Of a stretch of 64,000 nt of DNA, positions 8,748-16,437 are shown in pieces. Below the pieces are notes generated by a model that was given only the letters and a program-made list of their open reading frames with translations, searched no databases and had not been told where the DNA came from. The stretch is from assembly GCA_026401035.1 (NCBI GenBank), contig JAPLNR010000069.1, positions 130,063 to 194,062 on the forward strand, in the 5' to 3' direction. Position 1 is the first letter of the stretch; every line of letters begins with the position of its first letter. A program made the position numbers and the translations under genes. This DNA comes from Planctomycetia bacterium (GTDB lineage: Bacteria > Planctomycetota > Planctomycetia > Pirellulales > UBA1268).

Positions 8748-10373
8748 CTACTTGGAAGGCCCGGTCCGGCGGCTCGTTTCAACGGCCTTCTTGAAAGCCT
8801 CGCGGCGGTTGTTGAGAGCCACCGATTCGGCCGCCACCTTGGCCCGCAGTTCGGCGAGCACGGCCGCATGGGCAGGTTCTGTGGCGAGGTTCTCCCGCTC
8901 TCCGGGATCGGCGGCCAGGTCGAAGAGCATCTCGAACTCCGGGGCCCGCCCGCGGAAGTCGACATGTTCTTCCCGCCACGGCATGACGCCGTCGTACATT
9001 CGGATGTATTTCCAACGGGGCGTCCGGATGCCCTCCTGGAACGGCGTGTCGCGATTGGTGAAGAGGCTTTCGAGGAAGAGTTCCTCGCGCCAGGGCGTCT
9101 CGCGGCCCTCGACAAGGGGCCGCAGGCTGCGGCCGTCCATGAAGTCCGGGGCTTCCACGCCGGCGTAGTCGAGGATCGTCTTCGTGTAGTCGATGCCCGA
9201 CACGAGATGGTCGAGCTGCCGGCCGCGGAGTTTCGTCGGCAGTCGCGGGTCGTGGACGATGCAGGGGATCTTGGCCGAGAGGTCGTAGAGAAGTTCCTTA
9301 CCGCCCATGCCGTATTCCCCGAGCAACAGGCCGTGGTCGCTGCCGTAGAGAATCAGCGTGTCGTCGGCCAAGCCACGGCGTTCGAGCTCGGCACGCAACT
9401 GGCCGATCACGTGGTCGAGGCCGGTGATCTGTTGGTGGTAGCGGACGTGGTGCTCGCGGCAGGTGTCGCGGTCGTAGTCATAGACATAGGTCTTGTCGCG
9501 GCGGCCCTTGTCCTGATCGAGGATGAATTTCGGAATGAAACGGTAGGGGTCGGTGGCCGTGTCAGCCGGCGGCGCGATCTCGATGTCACGGTAGAGCCGG
9601 TCGTAGAACGGACTGCCGGTGAGTTTCGGGTTTTCGTTTGCATGACGAGTCATCCGATGCCAGTCGGGATACCCGTCGTGCATGCTCGTCACCTGCGAGC
9701 CGTGAGGCACGTTGAAACTCACCGACAGGCAGAACGGCTTGTCAGCCGGCGCGGTCTCGAGAAATTTCGAGGCCGCCTCCCCCATGATGAACGTGATGAT
9801 GTTGTTCTTCGCCGTGTGGTAGGGGGTGCAGGCCGGGTCGTCGTGGTCCTTGGGGAAGAACTTGGTCCAGCCGTCGTGGGCCCACCAAAAGTCAAACCAC
9901 TCTTTCGCCCGACCCCGAGACTCGTAGTGCTCGACGCCGAATTTGCCAATGAAGCCGGTGTGATAGCCGGCCTTACGGAGCAGGGCAGGGTAGGTGCGAT
10001 CCCACTGTGCCTGCGTGAGCTGATAGTCCGACGTGAAGCCGACGCCATGGACGCGTTCCAGCATGCCGGTGAAACACGAAACGCGGCTCGGCGCGCATAC
10101 GGGCGAAGCCGTATAGGCGTTGCGAAACCGGACCGATTCGTGCATCAGGCGGTCGAGGTGTGGCGTTTTTACGTAGGGGTGCCCCATCGCCGCGAAGGTG
10201 TTGTCGCGCTGATCGTCGGTCAGCAGGAAAATGATGTTCGGCCGGCGCGGCTCATCACCGAATGCGACGGGAACGATGCAGGTCAGCGCGGCGCACAGGG
10301 CCGACCCGGAGGCGAGAAATGAGAACACCTGGACCAATATTCTTTGAGACACACGACGGCACTTCCGATTCAT
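8748..10373 (-). CDS. secreted sulfatase
   Basis: 541 aa from the chosen ATG at 10373, which has GGAGG 6 nt upstream and gives a clean Sec signal (ILVQVFSFLASGSALCAAL). The frame is open 39 codons further upstream, but without a signal peptide or ribosome site. Type I sulfatase: metal-binding LLTDDQ (D53/D54), formylglycine motif C93-A-P-S-R, GKFGVEH and LILYGSDHG, with a C-terminal sub-domain of the N-sulphoglucosamine sulphohydrolase/choline-sulfatase kind (LFDLAADPGERENLA). It would hydrolyse sulfate esters on polysaccharide in the periplasm after Cys-to-formylglycine activation by an FGE encoded elsewhere. Divergent from the sulfatase at 10490. Confidence 0.92.
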   Translation of the reverse strand: MNRKCRRVSQRILVQVFSFLASGSALCAALTCIVPVAFGDEPRRPNIIFLLTDDQRDNTFAAMGHPYVKTPHLDRLMHESVRFRNAYTASPVCAPSRVSCFTGMLERVHGVGFTSDYQLTQAQWDRTYPALLRKAGYHTGFIGKFGVEHYESRGRAKEWFDFWWAHDGWTKFFPKDHDDPACTPYHTAKNNIITFIMGEAASKFLETAPADKPFCLSVSFNVPHGSQVTSMHDGYPDWHRMTRHANENPKLTGSPFYDRLYRDIEIAPPADTATDPYRFIPKFILDQDKGRRDKTYVYDYDRDTCREHHVRYHQQITGLDHVIGQLRAELERRGLADDTLILYGSDHGLLLGEYGMGGKELLYDLSAKIPCIVHDPRLPTKLRGRQLDHLVSGIDYTKTILDYAGVEAPDFMDGRSLRPLVEGRETPWREELFLESLFTNRDTPFQEGIRTPRWKYIRMYDGVMPWREEHVDFRGRAPEFEMLFDLAADPGERENLATEPAHAAVLAELRAKVAAESVALNNRREAFKKAVETSRRTGPSK

Positions 10374-10489
10374 TGATTCCCTCCAAAAAGAAAAGTTTAG
10401 GTGCCACCAGCCTTTTTCTTGTATACGCCGTCTCGGTATAGTCATTCGTCGGTGAACTGAATTCTGACACCGCCAAAGGGAGATCGCCA

Positions 10490-12088
10490 ATGGATTCGCG
10501 GATCAACAGGTTGGGCGTCGCCTTGCTAGCCGTGGCTACGGCCCTTCTGTATCCGGCGTTTTTCATGACCGAGATGCAGGCGGCGGCTCCGAACGTGGTC
10601 GTGATCCTGGCCGACGATCTGGGCTTCTCCGACTTGGGCTGTTACGGAGGGGAGATCGACACGCCGAACCTCGATCGGCTGGCGGCTGGCGGGCTGCGAT
10701 TCACGCAGGGCTACAACACGGCTCGCTGCTGGCCAACCCGCGGGGCGCTCCTCACCGGCTACTACGCCCAGGCGATCCGCCGTGATGCTCTGCCCGGAGG
10801 GGAGTTCAGCCTCGGTAACAGCCGGCCCGCTTGGGCCCGCCTTCTCCCGGAGTTGCTCGCGTCGGCCGGCTATCACTCCTACCACTCTGGCAAGTGGCAC
10901 ATCGACGGCGATCCGCTCAAGCAGGGTTGTGAAAGCTCACTGCAGATCGAGGGCGGGCAGAACGATTACTTCGACGTCGCGGGTGTCACGATCGACGGCG
11001 GCCCGATTCCGAAGACAGACGGCTTTTACGTGACGACCGCCGTGGGAGACCACGCGGTCGACTGCCTCAAGCGTCACTCGAAGGAACACGTAACCGCTCC
11101 CTTCTTCCAGTATGTGGCCTTCACGAGCCCGCATTTTCCTTTGCATGCGCCGCAGAATCTGGTCGAGAAATATCGGGCACGCTACCGCGCGGGCTGGGAT
11201 GCGATCCGGAGGGCGCGGTATCGCCGAATCGTCGAGGCGGGTCTCGTCACGACGCCGCTCGCCGCCGTGCCATGGGATCAAAGCTCGCCGGCGTCCCTCC
11301 CAAAGGGGCTCGCAATCGTCGGCCCCGGTGAGGTAAACCAGCCATTTGCCTGGGAGCGACTCTCGGCCGAACAGCAGGAGTTTCAGGCCAACAAACTGGC
11401 GATCCATGCGGCGATGGTCGACGCCATGGATCAGGCCATCGGGCGGATCATTGGCCAACTGAAAGCGATGGACGCATTCGACAACACGCTCATCATCTTC
11501 GCCAGCGACAACGGGGCATCTGCGGAGATGATCGTCCGCGGCAAGGGGCACGACCCGGCGCGGCCGCCCGGCTCGCAGTTTACCTACCTCTGCCTGGGGC
11601 CGGGCGGGGCGGCCTGCGCGAACGCGCCGTTTCGTGGCGCCAAGAAGTCGCTCCGCGAGGGGGGCATCGCCACGCCGTGGATCGTCCACTGGCCGCGGGG
11701 CATCGCCGCACGAGGCGAGCTCCGCCGCCAGCCGGTGCACGTGATCGATGTCGTGCCCACGGTGCTCGACCTCGCGGGAATCGCAGCCCCGAAAGAGCAC
11801 GATGGCAAGCCGGTGCCGCCCATGCACGGCAGGAGCTTCGCGGCGGCTCTCGCCGACGCGTCGGCGCCGCCGGCTCACGAGGAAATCTGGTGGTGCCACG
11901 AGGGCAACCGAGCCGTCCGCGTTGGCGACTGGAAACTCGTCGCGGCCAACGGCAAGCCATGGGAACTTTACGATCTCGCCAAGGACCGCTGTGAAACCGT
12001 GAACCTCGCGGCCGAAGCGCCGGCCCGCGTGGCCGAATTGGAGGCGGCCTGGAATCGGATCGCGGGGGAATGCCGCCGTTCCGACTGA
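10490..12088 (+). CDS. secreted sulfatase (arylsulfatase A-like)
   Basis: 532 aa, signal peptide in the first 32 residues. VVVILADDLGFSDLGCYGG supplies the metal aspartates (D42/D43), C80-W-P-T-R is the formylglycine motif (Trp in the variable position), SGKWHIDG is the GKWH motif and LIIFASDNGAS gives the second metal pair. A long insert at about residues 215-300 suits AslA/S1_4-type arylsulfatases. GGGAG lies 8 nt before the ATG. It ends 15 bp from the convergent sulfatase at 12104 and is divergent from the one at 8748, so three sulfatases sit side by side in unlike orientations. The substrate is unknown. Confidence 0.92.
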   Translation: MDSRINRLGVALLAVATALLYPAFFMTEMQAAAPNVVVILADDLGFSDLGCYGGEIDTPNLDRLAAGGLRFTQGYNTARCWPTRGALLTGYYAQAIRRDALPGGEFSLGNSRPAWARLLPELLASAGYHSYHSGKWHIDGDPLKQGCESSLQIEGGQNDYFDVAGVTIDGGPIPKTDGFYVTTAVGDHAVDCLKRHSKEHVTAPFFQYVAFTSPHFPLHAPQNLVEKYRARYRAGWDAIRRARYRRIVEAGLVTTPLAAVPWDQSSPASLPKGLAIVGPGEVNQPFAWERLSAEQQEFQANKLAIHAAMVDAMDQAIGRIIGQLKAMDAFDNTLIIFASDNGASAEMIVRGKGHDPARPPGSQFTYLCLGPGGAACANAPFRGAKKSLREGGIATPWIVHWPRGIAARGELRRQPVHVIDVVPTVLDLAGIAAPKEHDGKPVPPMHGRSFAAALADASAPPAHEEIWWCHEGNRAVRVGDWKLVAANGKPWELYDLAKDRCETVNLAAEAPARVAELEAAWNRIAGECRRSD

Positions 12089-12103
12089 GGATGCGGCAGC
12101 CGT

Positions 12104-13501
12104 CTACGGCTTCCACCAGGCGTCGAGACTCGCCCGCAGTTCACGCACGACCTCGGGCTGTGCAGACGCCAGGTTCTTTTTTTCGTCCGGGTCGGCGGCG
12201 AGGTCAAAGAGCTCGACTTCGCCTTGCCGATACTTCTCCTGCGTCGCGGGATCGAGGAGCTGGCTTTCCCCGGCCGGAAAGGGGCCGCCCGTGCCAGCGG
12301 TGGCCGGCACGATCAGTTTCCAGTTGTCCCGCACCGTCCACCGCCAGAGCAGGCTTCTGGCCGGATCGTCGAGATCGACGAGCGTATGCGTGAAGCATTC
12401 GCCAAACACCTGATTCCGAGCTGCAACGGCCGCCTCGTCGAGCAGGTTTACCCCGGGCAGATTCTCTGGCGGCTTCACGCCACAGGCGGCGAGCACGGTG
12501 GGCAGGATGTCGATTGCGCTGGCGAGCTGATCGCTCGCCTTCGGCTCGATCGCGCCCGGCTGCCGCAGCATGATCGGGCTTCGCAATCCGCCCTCGTAAG
12601 GCGACAGTTTCGAGCGCGGGCCGAAGCTCGCTGCTGCTGGGTCTTGGATCCAGCCGTTGTCGGTGACGTAGATGACGAGCGTGTCTCGTGAAAGCTGTTC
12701 ACGATCCAAATGATCGAGCAATTCGCCCACGCTACGGTCGAATCGTTCCACGTTGCCCCAGTACCTGGCCACGTGGATGCTGTCGCTCTTCGCAGAGTAG
12801 TGCTCGACCAGATCTTTGGGCGGATCGTGAGGGTTGTGGGGCAGCATCGGGGCATACCAGACGAAGAACGGCTTGGCGTCGTTGCGGCAGCGGCGGATGA
12901 AGTCGTAGATCGGCGCCATCGACTTGCGGCCGATCTCGAGCCCCGCATCGCCGTGCCGCTTGCCCTTCGTCATCCCCTCGGTGAAGCCCCCCCGGGAAAA
13001 ATCCCCCTGCCACCATTTGCCGGTCTGCAGGCTTCGATATCCATGTGCCCCGAGCAATGCGGGCAGTGTCGGCCACTCCGCCAGATGCTGGTTCATCCGC
13101 TCGCGGCCCGCCTCGTAGGCCGCCTTCGCCTCGGGGGTGTTCCTACCGGCATGCGGTGGATAGGGGGGGTCGTTGCCCGCGATCCGGTGCTCGTGCGGGT
13201 ATCGGCCGGTGATGATCGATGCGAGGCTCGGGCAGCAGAGGCTGCTCGTTACGTAGCCACGGCGGTAGACGAGGCTCTCCCCGGCGAGCCGGTCGAGATG
13301 GGGCGTGCGCAGATGGGCGTGCCCCATGAAGGCGTAGTCACGATAGTGCTGGTCGTCGGATACGATGAGCACCACGTTGCAAGGGGCGGCCGCAGCAACC
13401 GCCGCATCGGCAGCCGTGGCCTCAGCAGATGCACTCCCAACAGCCACGGAACATGCCAGCAGCGAGACCAGTGCGCTGCGGTATCGGGTCCATATTCTCA
13501 C
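12104..13501 (-). CDS. secreted sulfatase with variant motif CCPSL
   Basis: 465 aa, GTG start with AGGAG 9 nt upstream. Signal peptide to about residue 27 and an Ala-rich linker. VVLIVSDDQHYRDYAFMGH carries the metal aspartates; the activation loop reads C89-C-P-S-L93 followed by ASIITGRYPHEH. The Arg normally ending C-x-P-x-R, which formylglycine-generating enzyme favours, is Leu here. Other motifs are present (TGKWW in place of GKWH, VIYVTDNGW), so the fold is intact. Either FGE accepts this site or the enzyme is poorly activated; the repeated TGRYPHEH context argues for a real subfamily rather than an error. The end abuts the convergent sulfatase at 12088. Confidence 0.88.
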   Translation of the reverse strand: MRIWTRYRSALVSLLACSVAVGSASAEATAADAAVAAAAPCNVVLIVSDDQHYRDYAFMGHAHLRTPHLDRLAGESLVYRRGYVTSSLCCPSLASIITGRYPHEHRIAGNDPPYPPHAGRNTPEAKAAYEAGRERMNQHLAEWPTLPALLGAHGYRSLQTGKWWQGDFSRGGFTEGMTKGKRHGDAGLEIGRKSMAPIYDFIRRCRNDAKPFFVWYAPMLPHNPHDPPKDLVEHYSAKSDSIHVARYWGNVERFDRSVGELLDHLDREQLSRDTLVIYVTDNGWIQDPAAASFGPRSKLSPYEGGLRSPIMLRQPGAIEPKASDQLASAIDILPTVLAACGVKPPENLPGVNLLDEAAVAARNQVFGECFTHTLVDLDDPARSLLWRWTVRDNWKLIVPATAGTGGPFPAGESQLLDPATQEKYRQGEVELFDLAADPDEKKNLASAQPEVVRELRASLDAWWKP

Positions 13502-13542
13502 AGCATCGCTCCTGAGGGCGAGGGCGTTACGGGGTGCACGAC

Positions 13543-13644
13543 TTACGGTTCGTCATCCTTAATAAAATGGTCCACATCGCCAAGGTCGGAAATGTGCTTC
13601 AGTCCGCACGGCTCGGCGACATGCGGTTCGAACGCTTCGGCCAT
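13543..13644 (-). CDS. 33-codon open frame upstream of the sulfatase (possible remnant)
   Basis: An ATG at 13644 opens 33 codons ending GDVDHFIKDDEP-stop, 41 bp before the start of the sulfatase at 13501. After the TAA the frame reads on (VVHPVTPSPSGAML) before a second stop. The composition is protein-like, so it may be a truncated gene whose stop is recent, or a short leader. The family A repeat at 13648-13669 begins 4 bp beyond its start. I do not recognise the product. Confidence 0.25.
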   Translation of the reverse strand: MAEAFEPHVAEPCGLKHISDLGDVDHFIKDDEP

Positions 13645-13647
13645 GGA

Positions 13648-13669
13648 AAATGAGCTGCGTCCCCTTTTT
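13648..13669 (+). repeat. dispersed intergenic repeat, family A
   Basis: Exact copy of the 22-base AAATGAGCTGCGTCCCC-T5 element, located between the sulfatase at 12104-13501 and the AbiE pair. Confidence 0.75.
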
Positions 13670-13697
13670 CGTCCCTACGGCATTTGCATTCGCGTTG

Positions 13698-13715
13698 ATT
13701 ATCGGATATGATAAT
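13698..13715. promoter_or_regulatory. inverted repeat in front of the AbiE operon
   Basis: ATTATC-GGATAT-GATAAT, an AT-rich dyad ending 8 bp before the antitoxin ATG in otherwise GC-rich DNA. Characterised AbiEi antitoxins repress their own operon by binding inverted repeats, so this is a reasonable operator candidate. Confidence 0.4.
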
Positions 13716-13723
13716 TAACTCAT

Positions 13724-14365
13724 ATGAAATATGAAGAACTGACCGATCTCGCTGGCGGCCTGGTCTGTTTCGACCTTCCGCTCTTGGTGCAGGCATTTCC
13801 TGATCGGCGCCCAGCCGTTCTCCTCCAGCTTTCCCGCTGGGCGACGCAGGGAAAGGTGATTCCTCTCCGCCGCGGCGTGTACACGCTGGCGGATCGCGCC
13901 CGCAAAATCCGGCTCGATCCGGCGCTGCTCGCCCAGCATCTGCGCAGGCCTTCCTATCTGAGCGGACTCTGGGCCCTGGGCTTCCATGACATGATCCCCG
14001 AACGCGTGGTGGTTCACACCAGCGTCACGCCCCGCCTACCGACGCGTTTCGACAATGCCTGCGGGGCTTTCGAGTACCGGCATATCAAGCAGCCCTGCTT
14101 TTTCGGGTACGAGCAGGTGGCCTACGGTGGCAGCACCATTCTGGTGGCCCGTCCCGAAAAGGCCCTGCTCGATCATTGGCATCTTTCGGCCGGCGAGTGG
14201 ACCAAGGATCGCCTTGCCGAGATGCGCTATCAGAACATGAAGATCGTCGATCACCGGCGCCTGCAGGAATACGCAGCCCGGTTCGAACGGCCTCGGCTCA
14301 CTCGAACCGTCGAGCGTTGGATGCAGCTTGCGGAGGAATGCGACGATGGAGACGTGATCCTGTGA
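13724..14365 (+). CDS. abiEi: AbiEi-type antitoxin / transcriptional regulator (type IV TA)
   Basis: 213 aa. The N-terminal winged-helix part LVQAFPDRRPAVLLQLSRWATQGKVIPLRRGVYTL is typical of AbiEi (DUF6088/AbiEi antitoxin N-terminal domain). The central AbiEi_1 region follows with LSGLWALGFHDMIPE, VVHTSVTPR, GYEQVAYGGSTILVARPEKALLDHW. It would repress the operon and counter the toxin without binding it. Its stop overlaps the toxin GTG start, giving translational coupling. AT-rich upstream DNA with a dyad at 13698-13715 is a possible self-binding site. Confidence 0.85.
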   Translation: MKYEELTDLAGGLVCFDLPLLVQAFPDRRPAVLLQLSRWATQGKVIPLRRGVYTLADRARKIRLDPALLAQHLRRPSYLSGLWALGFHDMIPERVVVHTSVTPRLPTRFDNACGAFEYRHIKQPCFFGYEQVAYGGSTILVARPEKALLDHWHLSAGEWTKDRLAEMRYQNMKIVDHRRLQEYAARFERPRLTRTVERWMQLAEECDDGDVIL

Positions 14366-15162
14366 AGGAACAAGCCCTCAGCCTCGTTCGCGATGCCGCG
14401 GATCGCGGACAGGCCCTGAACACCCTGCGGGAATACCTGCAGGCCCTGGTGCTGCGCTCGTTTCATGAATCGGAGGCCTTTCGGTGCCTGGCCTTTGTCG
14501 GCGGCACGGCCCTGCGGTTTCTCCACGGACTGCCCCGGTTTTCCGAAGACCTCGATTTTTCGCTCGTGTCGCCCGATGGGTACGCCGGCCAGGTCTGGAT
14601 GGCTAAGCTGAAGCGGGATCTCGCGCTGGCCGGATTCACGCCGGAAGTGACGTGGAACGACCGAAAGACCGTGCACACCGGGTGGGTTCGCCTGCGCGGC
14701 CTCCTGCATGATGCAGGTCTTTCTCCCATGGCAGACGAGAAGCTCGCGATCAAGGTGGAGGTGGATACCCGTCCGCCGGGAGGCGGCCGTTGCGAGCGAC
14801 GAATCGTAACCCGTCATCTTTCCTTCCTCCTGCAATACCACGACCCCGCCTCGTTGATGGCCGGCAAGGTGCATGCCCTGTTGGCCCGCCGCTATGCCAA
14901 GGGCCGGGATTGGTACGACCTCGTGTGGTATCTATCGCAGCGGCCTCCTGTCGCGCCGAACCTTACGCTCCTGCAGAACGCTCTTGATCAGACCCAGGGG
15001 GCCGATCAAGTCGATGCCCGACGATGGATGGAGGAGGTGAGGGACCGGTTGCTCGCGATGGACGTGAAGGCTCTCCTCGAGGATGTCGGGCCATTCCTCG
15101 AGCGTCCGCGGGATGCGGCCCTGATCACCCGGGAGAATCTGTTGGGACTGCTCGATCGCTAG
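14362..15162 (+). CDS. abiEii: AbiEii-type nucleotidyltransferase toxin (type IV TA)
   Basis: 266 aa from a GTG that overlaps the antitoxin stop (GTGA). The frame extends upstream into the antitoxin gene, but the coupled start is preferred. DNA polymerase-beta-like nucleotidyltransferase of the AbiEii/AbiGii/MenA kind: motif I is VGGTALRFLHGL followed by RFSEDLDFSL with the metal aspartates, then KVEVDTRPP (third carboxylate region), and KVHALLARRYAKGRDWYDLVWYL, the conserved K...RDWYD block. Family toxins modify tRNA or other targets and act in phage defence by abortive infection. The target here is not knowable from sequence. Confidence 0.88.
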   Translation: MKEQALSLVRDAADRGQALNTLREYLQALVLRSFHESEAFRCLAFVGGTALRFLHGLPRFSEDLDFSLVSPDGYAGQVWMAKLKRDLALAGFTPEVTWNDRKTVHTGWVRLRGLLHDAGLSPMADEKLAIKVEVDTRPPGGGRCERRIVTRHLSFLLQYHDPASLMAGKVHALLARRYAKGRDWYDLVWYLSQRPPVAPNLTLLQNALDQTQGADQVDARRWMEEVRDRLLAMDVKALLEDVGPFLERPRDAALITRENLLGLLDR

Positions 15163-15174
15163 CAGCGCTGAGCG

Positions 15175-15202
15175 AAAAAGGGGTCGCAAAAAGGGGACCG
15201 TC
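15175..15202. repeat. degenerate A-rich repeat related to family A
   Basis: Two tandem AAAAAGGGG blocks (15175-15183 and 15188-15196) just after the AbiEii stop and directly abutting the DUF1080 scrap. The AAAAAGGGGAC core is shared with the inverted family A arm at 15356, but the rest has diverged. Confidence 0.4.
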
Positions 15203-15204
15203 GG

Positions 15205-15352
15205 CCGCTCCTCCTTCACGTCGACCTTCATCGAGTTCCACTCCCCGGCCGACTCATGCCACGAGTTCCTCGATGGTCCCCGTCGAATCGCCGAATGAGT
15301 CGGTCTTTACGCCGACGCCCTTGAGGAGCGTGAGCCAGACGTTGCACAAGGC
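15205..15352 (-). pseudogene. decayed DUF1552-DUF1080 module (two fused scraps)
   Basis: Reading the minus strand, 15352-15254 encodes the C-terminus of a DUF1552 protein (CNVWLTLLKGVGVKTDSFG, then DSTGTIEELVA and a TGA), closely matching the ends of the genes at 4595 and 16415. It is followed at once, at 15250-15205, by SAGEWNSMKVDVKEE, an internal piece of a DUF1080 domain (compare PAGEWNAMKVDVKGD in the gene at 3912). The gene order is that of the intact operon at 3912-5884, with the intergenic DNA and the first half of DUF1080 deleted. The 5' side is cut by the inverted family A repeat at 15356, the 3' side by A-rich repeat sequence. Confidence 0.8.
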
Positions 15353-15355
15353 AGG

Positions 15356-15408
15356 AAAAAGGGGACGCAGCTCATTTCATTCGTCCAAATGAGCTGCGTC
15401 CCCTTTTT
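15356..15408. repeat. perfect inverted pair of family A repeats
   Basis: Two complete 22-base copies face each other (15356-15377 and 15387-15408) around a 9-base spacer, CATTCGTCC. Transcribed, this would form a 22-bp hairpin ending in a T run on either strand, so it could act as a bidirectional terminator. The arrangement resembles REP/BIME elements mobilised by RAYT-type transposases elsewhere; no such transposase is in this window. Confidence 0.8.
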
Positions 15409-15421
15409 GCGCCCGTGGCCC

Positions 15422-15441
15422 GGGCTACGCTATGCTAGGCA
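15422..15441. promoter_or_regulatory. candidate operator, GCTA-N8-TAG dyad (copy 3)
   Basis: GGGCTA-CGCTATGC-TAGGCA, 49 bp upstream of the LRR-like gene start and just after the inverted family A repeat. Confidence 0.4.
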
Positions 15442-15489
15442 GCACTGTTTCGCGACATCGGCCACCAGCCACACCAAGGAGCCATTCCA

Positions 15490-16437
15490 GTGCGTTCTCA
15501 GCCGCTTTTCACCTTTCTCACCGCCTTGTTCTGCGTTGTCATCACGGCCACGGGTGTCGCGGAACAGAACCGCGGTGGCAAAGCGGCAACTGCCGTTCCC
15601 GAACTGCCGCCGGTGCTGGCCGACGTCGTCGCCTCGCGGCGGGGACACGGTGAAGGGCAGGGCGTGGTCCTCGCCGTGCGGGACGGCCGGCTCGGAATCC
15701 GCATCAGCGCCGAAAAGCCACTCACTGCGGCCCAATGGGACGCCGTCGCGGCCCTCAAGCCCAGGTGGCTTCACTTTAACGACAAGAGCCTCACCGATGC
15801 CGACATGGACCGACTGGTGGGGATCGACCCCGAGGAGATCCACCTGCGGATCATCCCGCTGACGGGCGAGGGGGCGAAGCGGTTTGGCGACATGAAGCAG
15901 CTCACAACGCTCGAAACGCACCACATGAAGCAGCCGACGCCGGAGGCCCGCGAAGCGTTGGAAAACCATCCGGCTCTCGAAAGGTACCGCACGGCCGGGC
16001 CGTTCTGCATCGACGCGCTCAAGGCTCCCAAGCTCAAATCGGTTGAATTCGCCGAGTTGGGGATCAACGTCGAGAACATCGAGACGCTGGCGAAGCGGTC
16101 GACGATCACGTTCCTGCACCTGTTCGGCCACAACCAGATCACAATCGACGCCCCGCTCCTGGCGAAGGTCGCCGACATTCGGAGCCTGGAGACGCTGCGG
16201 ATCACCAAAACGATCCTCCCCTACGAGGGCGCGCTCGAGCACCTGTGCCGGCTGCCGCAGCTGAAGAACCTTGACCTCACCGAGGTGGACGTGTCCTCCG
16301 AAGACCTGGAGAAGCTGCGAAAGTCGCTGCCGAACGTGGAGATTCGGCACACGCCCATGAGCGCCGAGTACCGCGGGAAGTGGGACGAAATGGTTGCGAA
16401 GCGGGCGAAGGCCGCTACGCCACAAGTTCCTCGATGA
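15490..16437 (+). CDS. secreted leucine-rich-repeat-like protein
   Basis: 315 aa, GTG start with AAGGAG 8 nt upstream and a signal peptide (LFTFLTALFCVVITATGVA). From about residue 80 on there are irregular leucine-rich repeats of about 23-25 residues: LHFNDKSLTDADMDRLVG, LTTLETHHMKQ, LKSVEFAELGINVENIETLAK, LETLRITKTILPYEGALEHL, LKNLDLTEVDVSSEDLEKLRK, LPNVEIRH. Proteins of this kind are common in planctomycetes and have no assigned function; binding a partner protein is the usual guess. It lies between the decayed DUF1552 fragment and the second intact DUF1552 gene, whose 3' end it overlaps by 23 bp in convergent orientation. Confidence 0.78.
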   Translation: MRSQPLFTFLTALFCVVITATGVAEQNRGGKAATAVPELPPVLADVVASRRGHGEGQGVVLAVRDGRLGIRISAEKPLTAAQWDAVAALKPRWLHFNDKSLTDADMDRLVGIDPEEIHLRIIPLTGEGAKRFGDMKQLTTLETHHMKQPTPEAREALENHPALERYRTAGPFCIDALKAPKLKSVEFAELGINVENIETLAKRSTITFLHLFGHNQITIDAPLLAKVADIRSLETLRITKTILPYEGALEHLCRLPQLKNLDLTEVDVSSEDLEKLRKSLPNVEIRHTPMSAEYRGKWDEMVAKRAKAATPQVPR

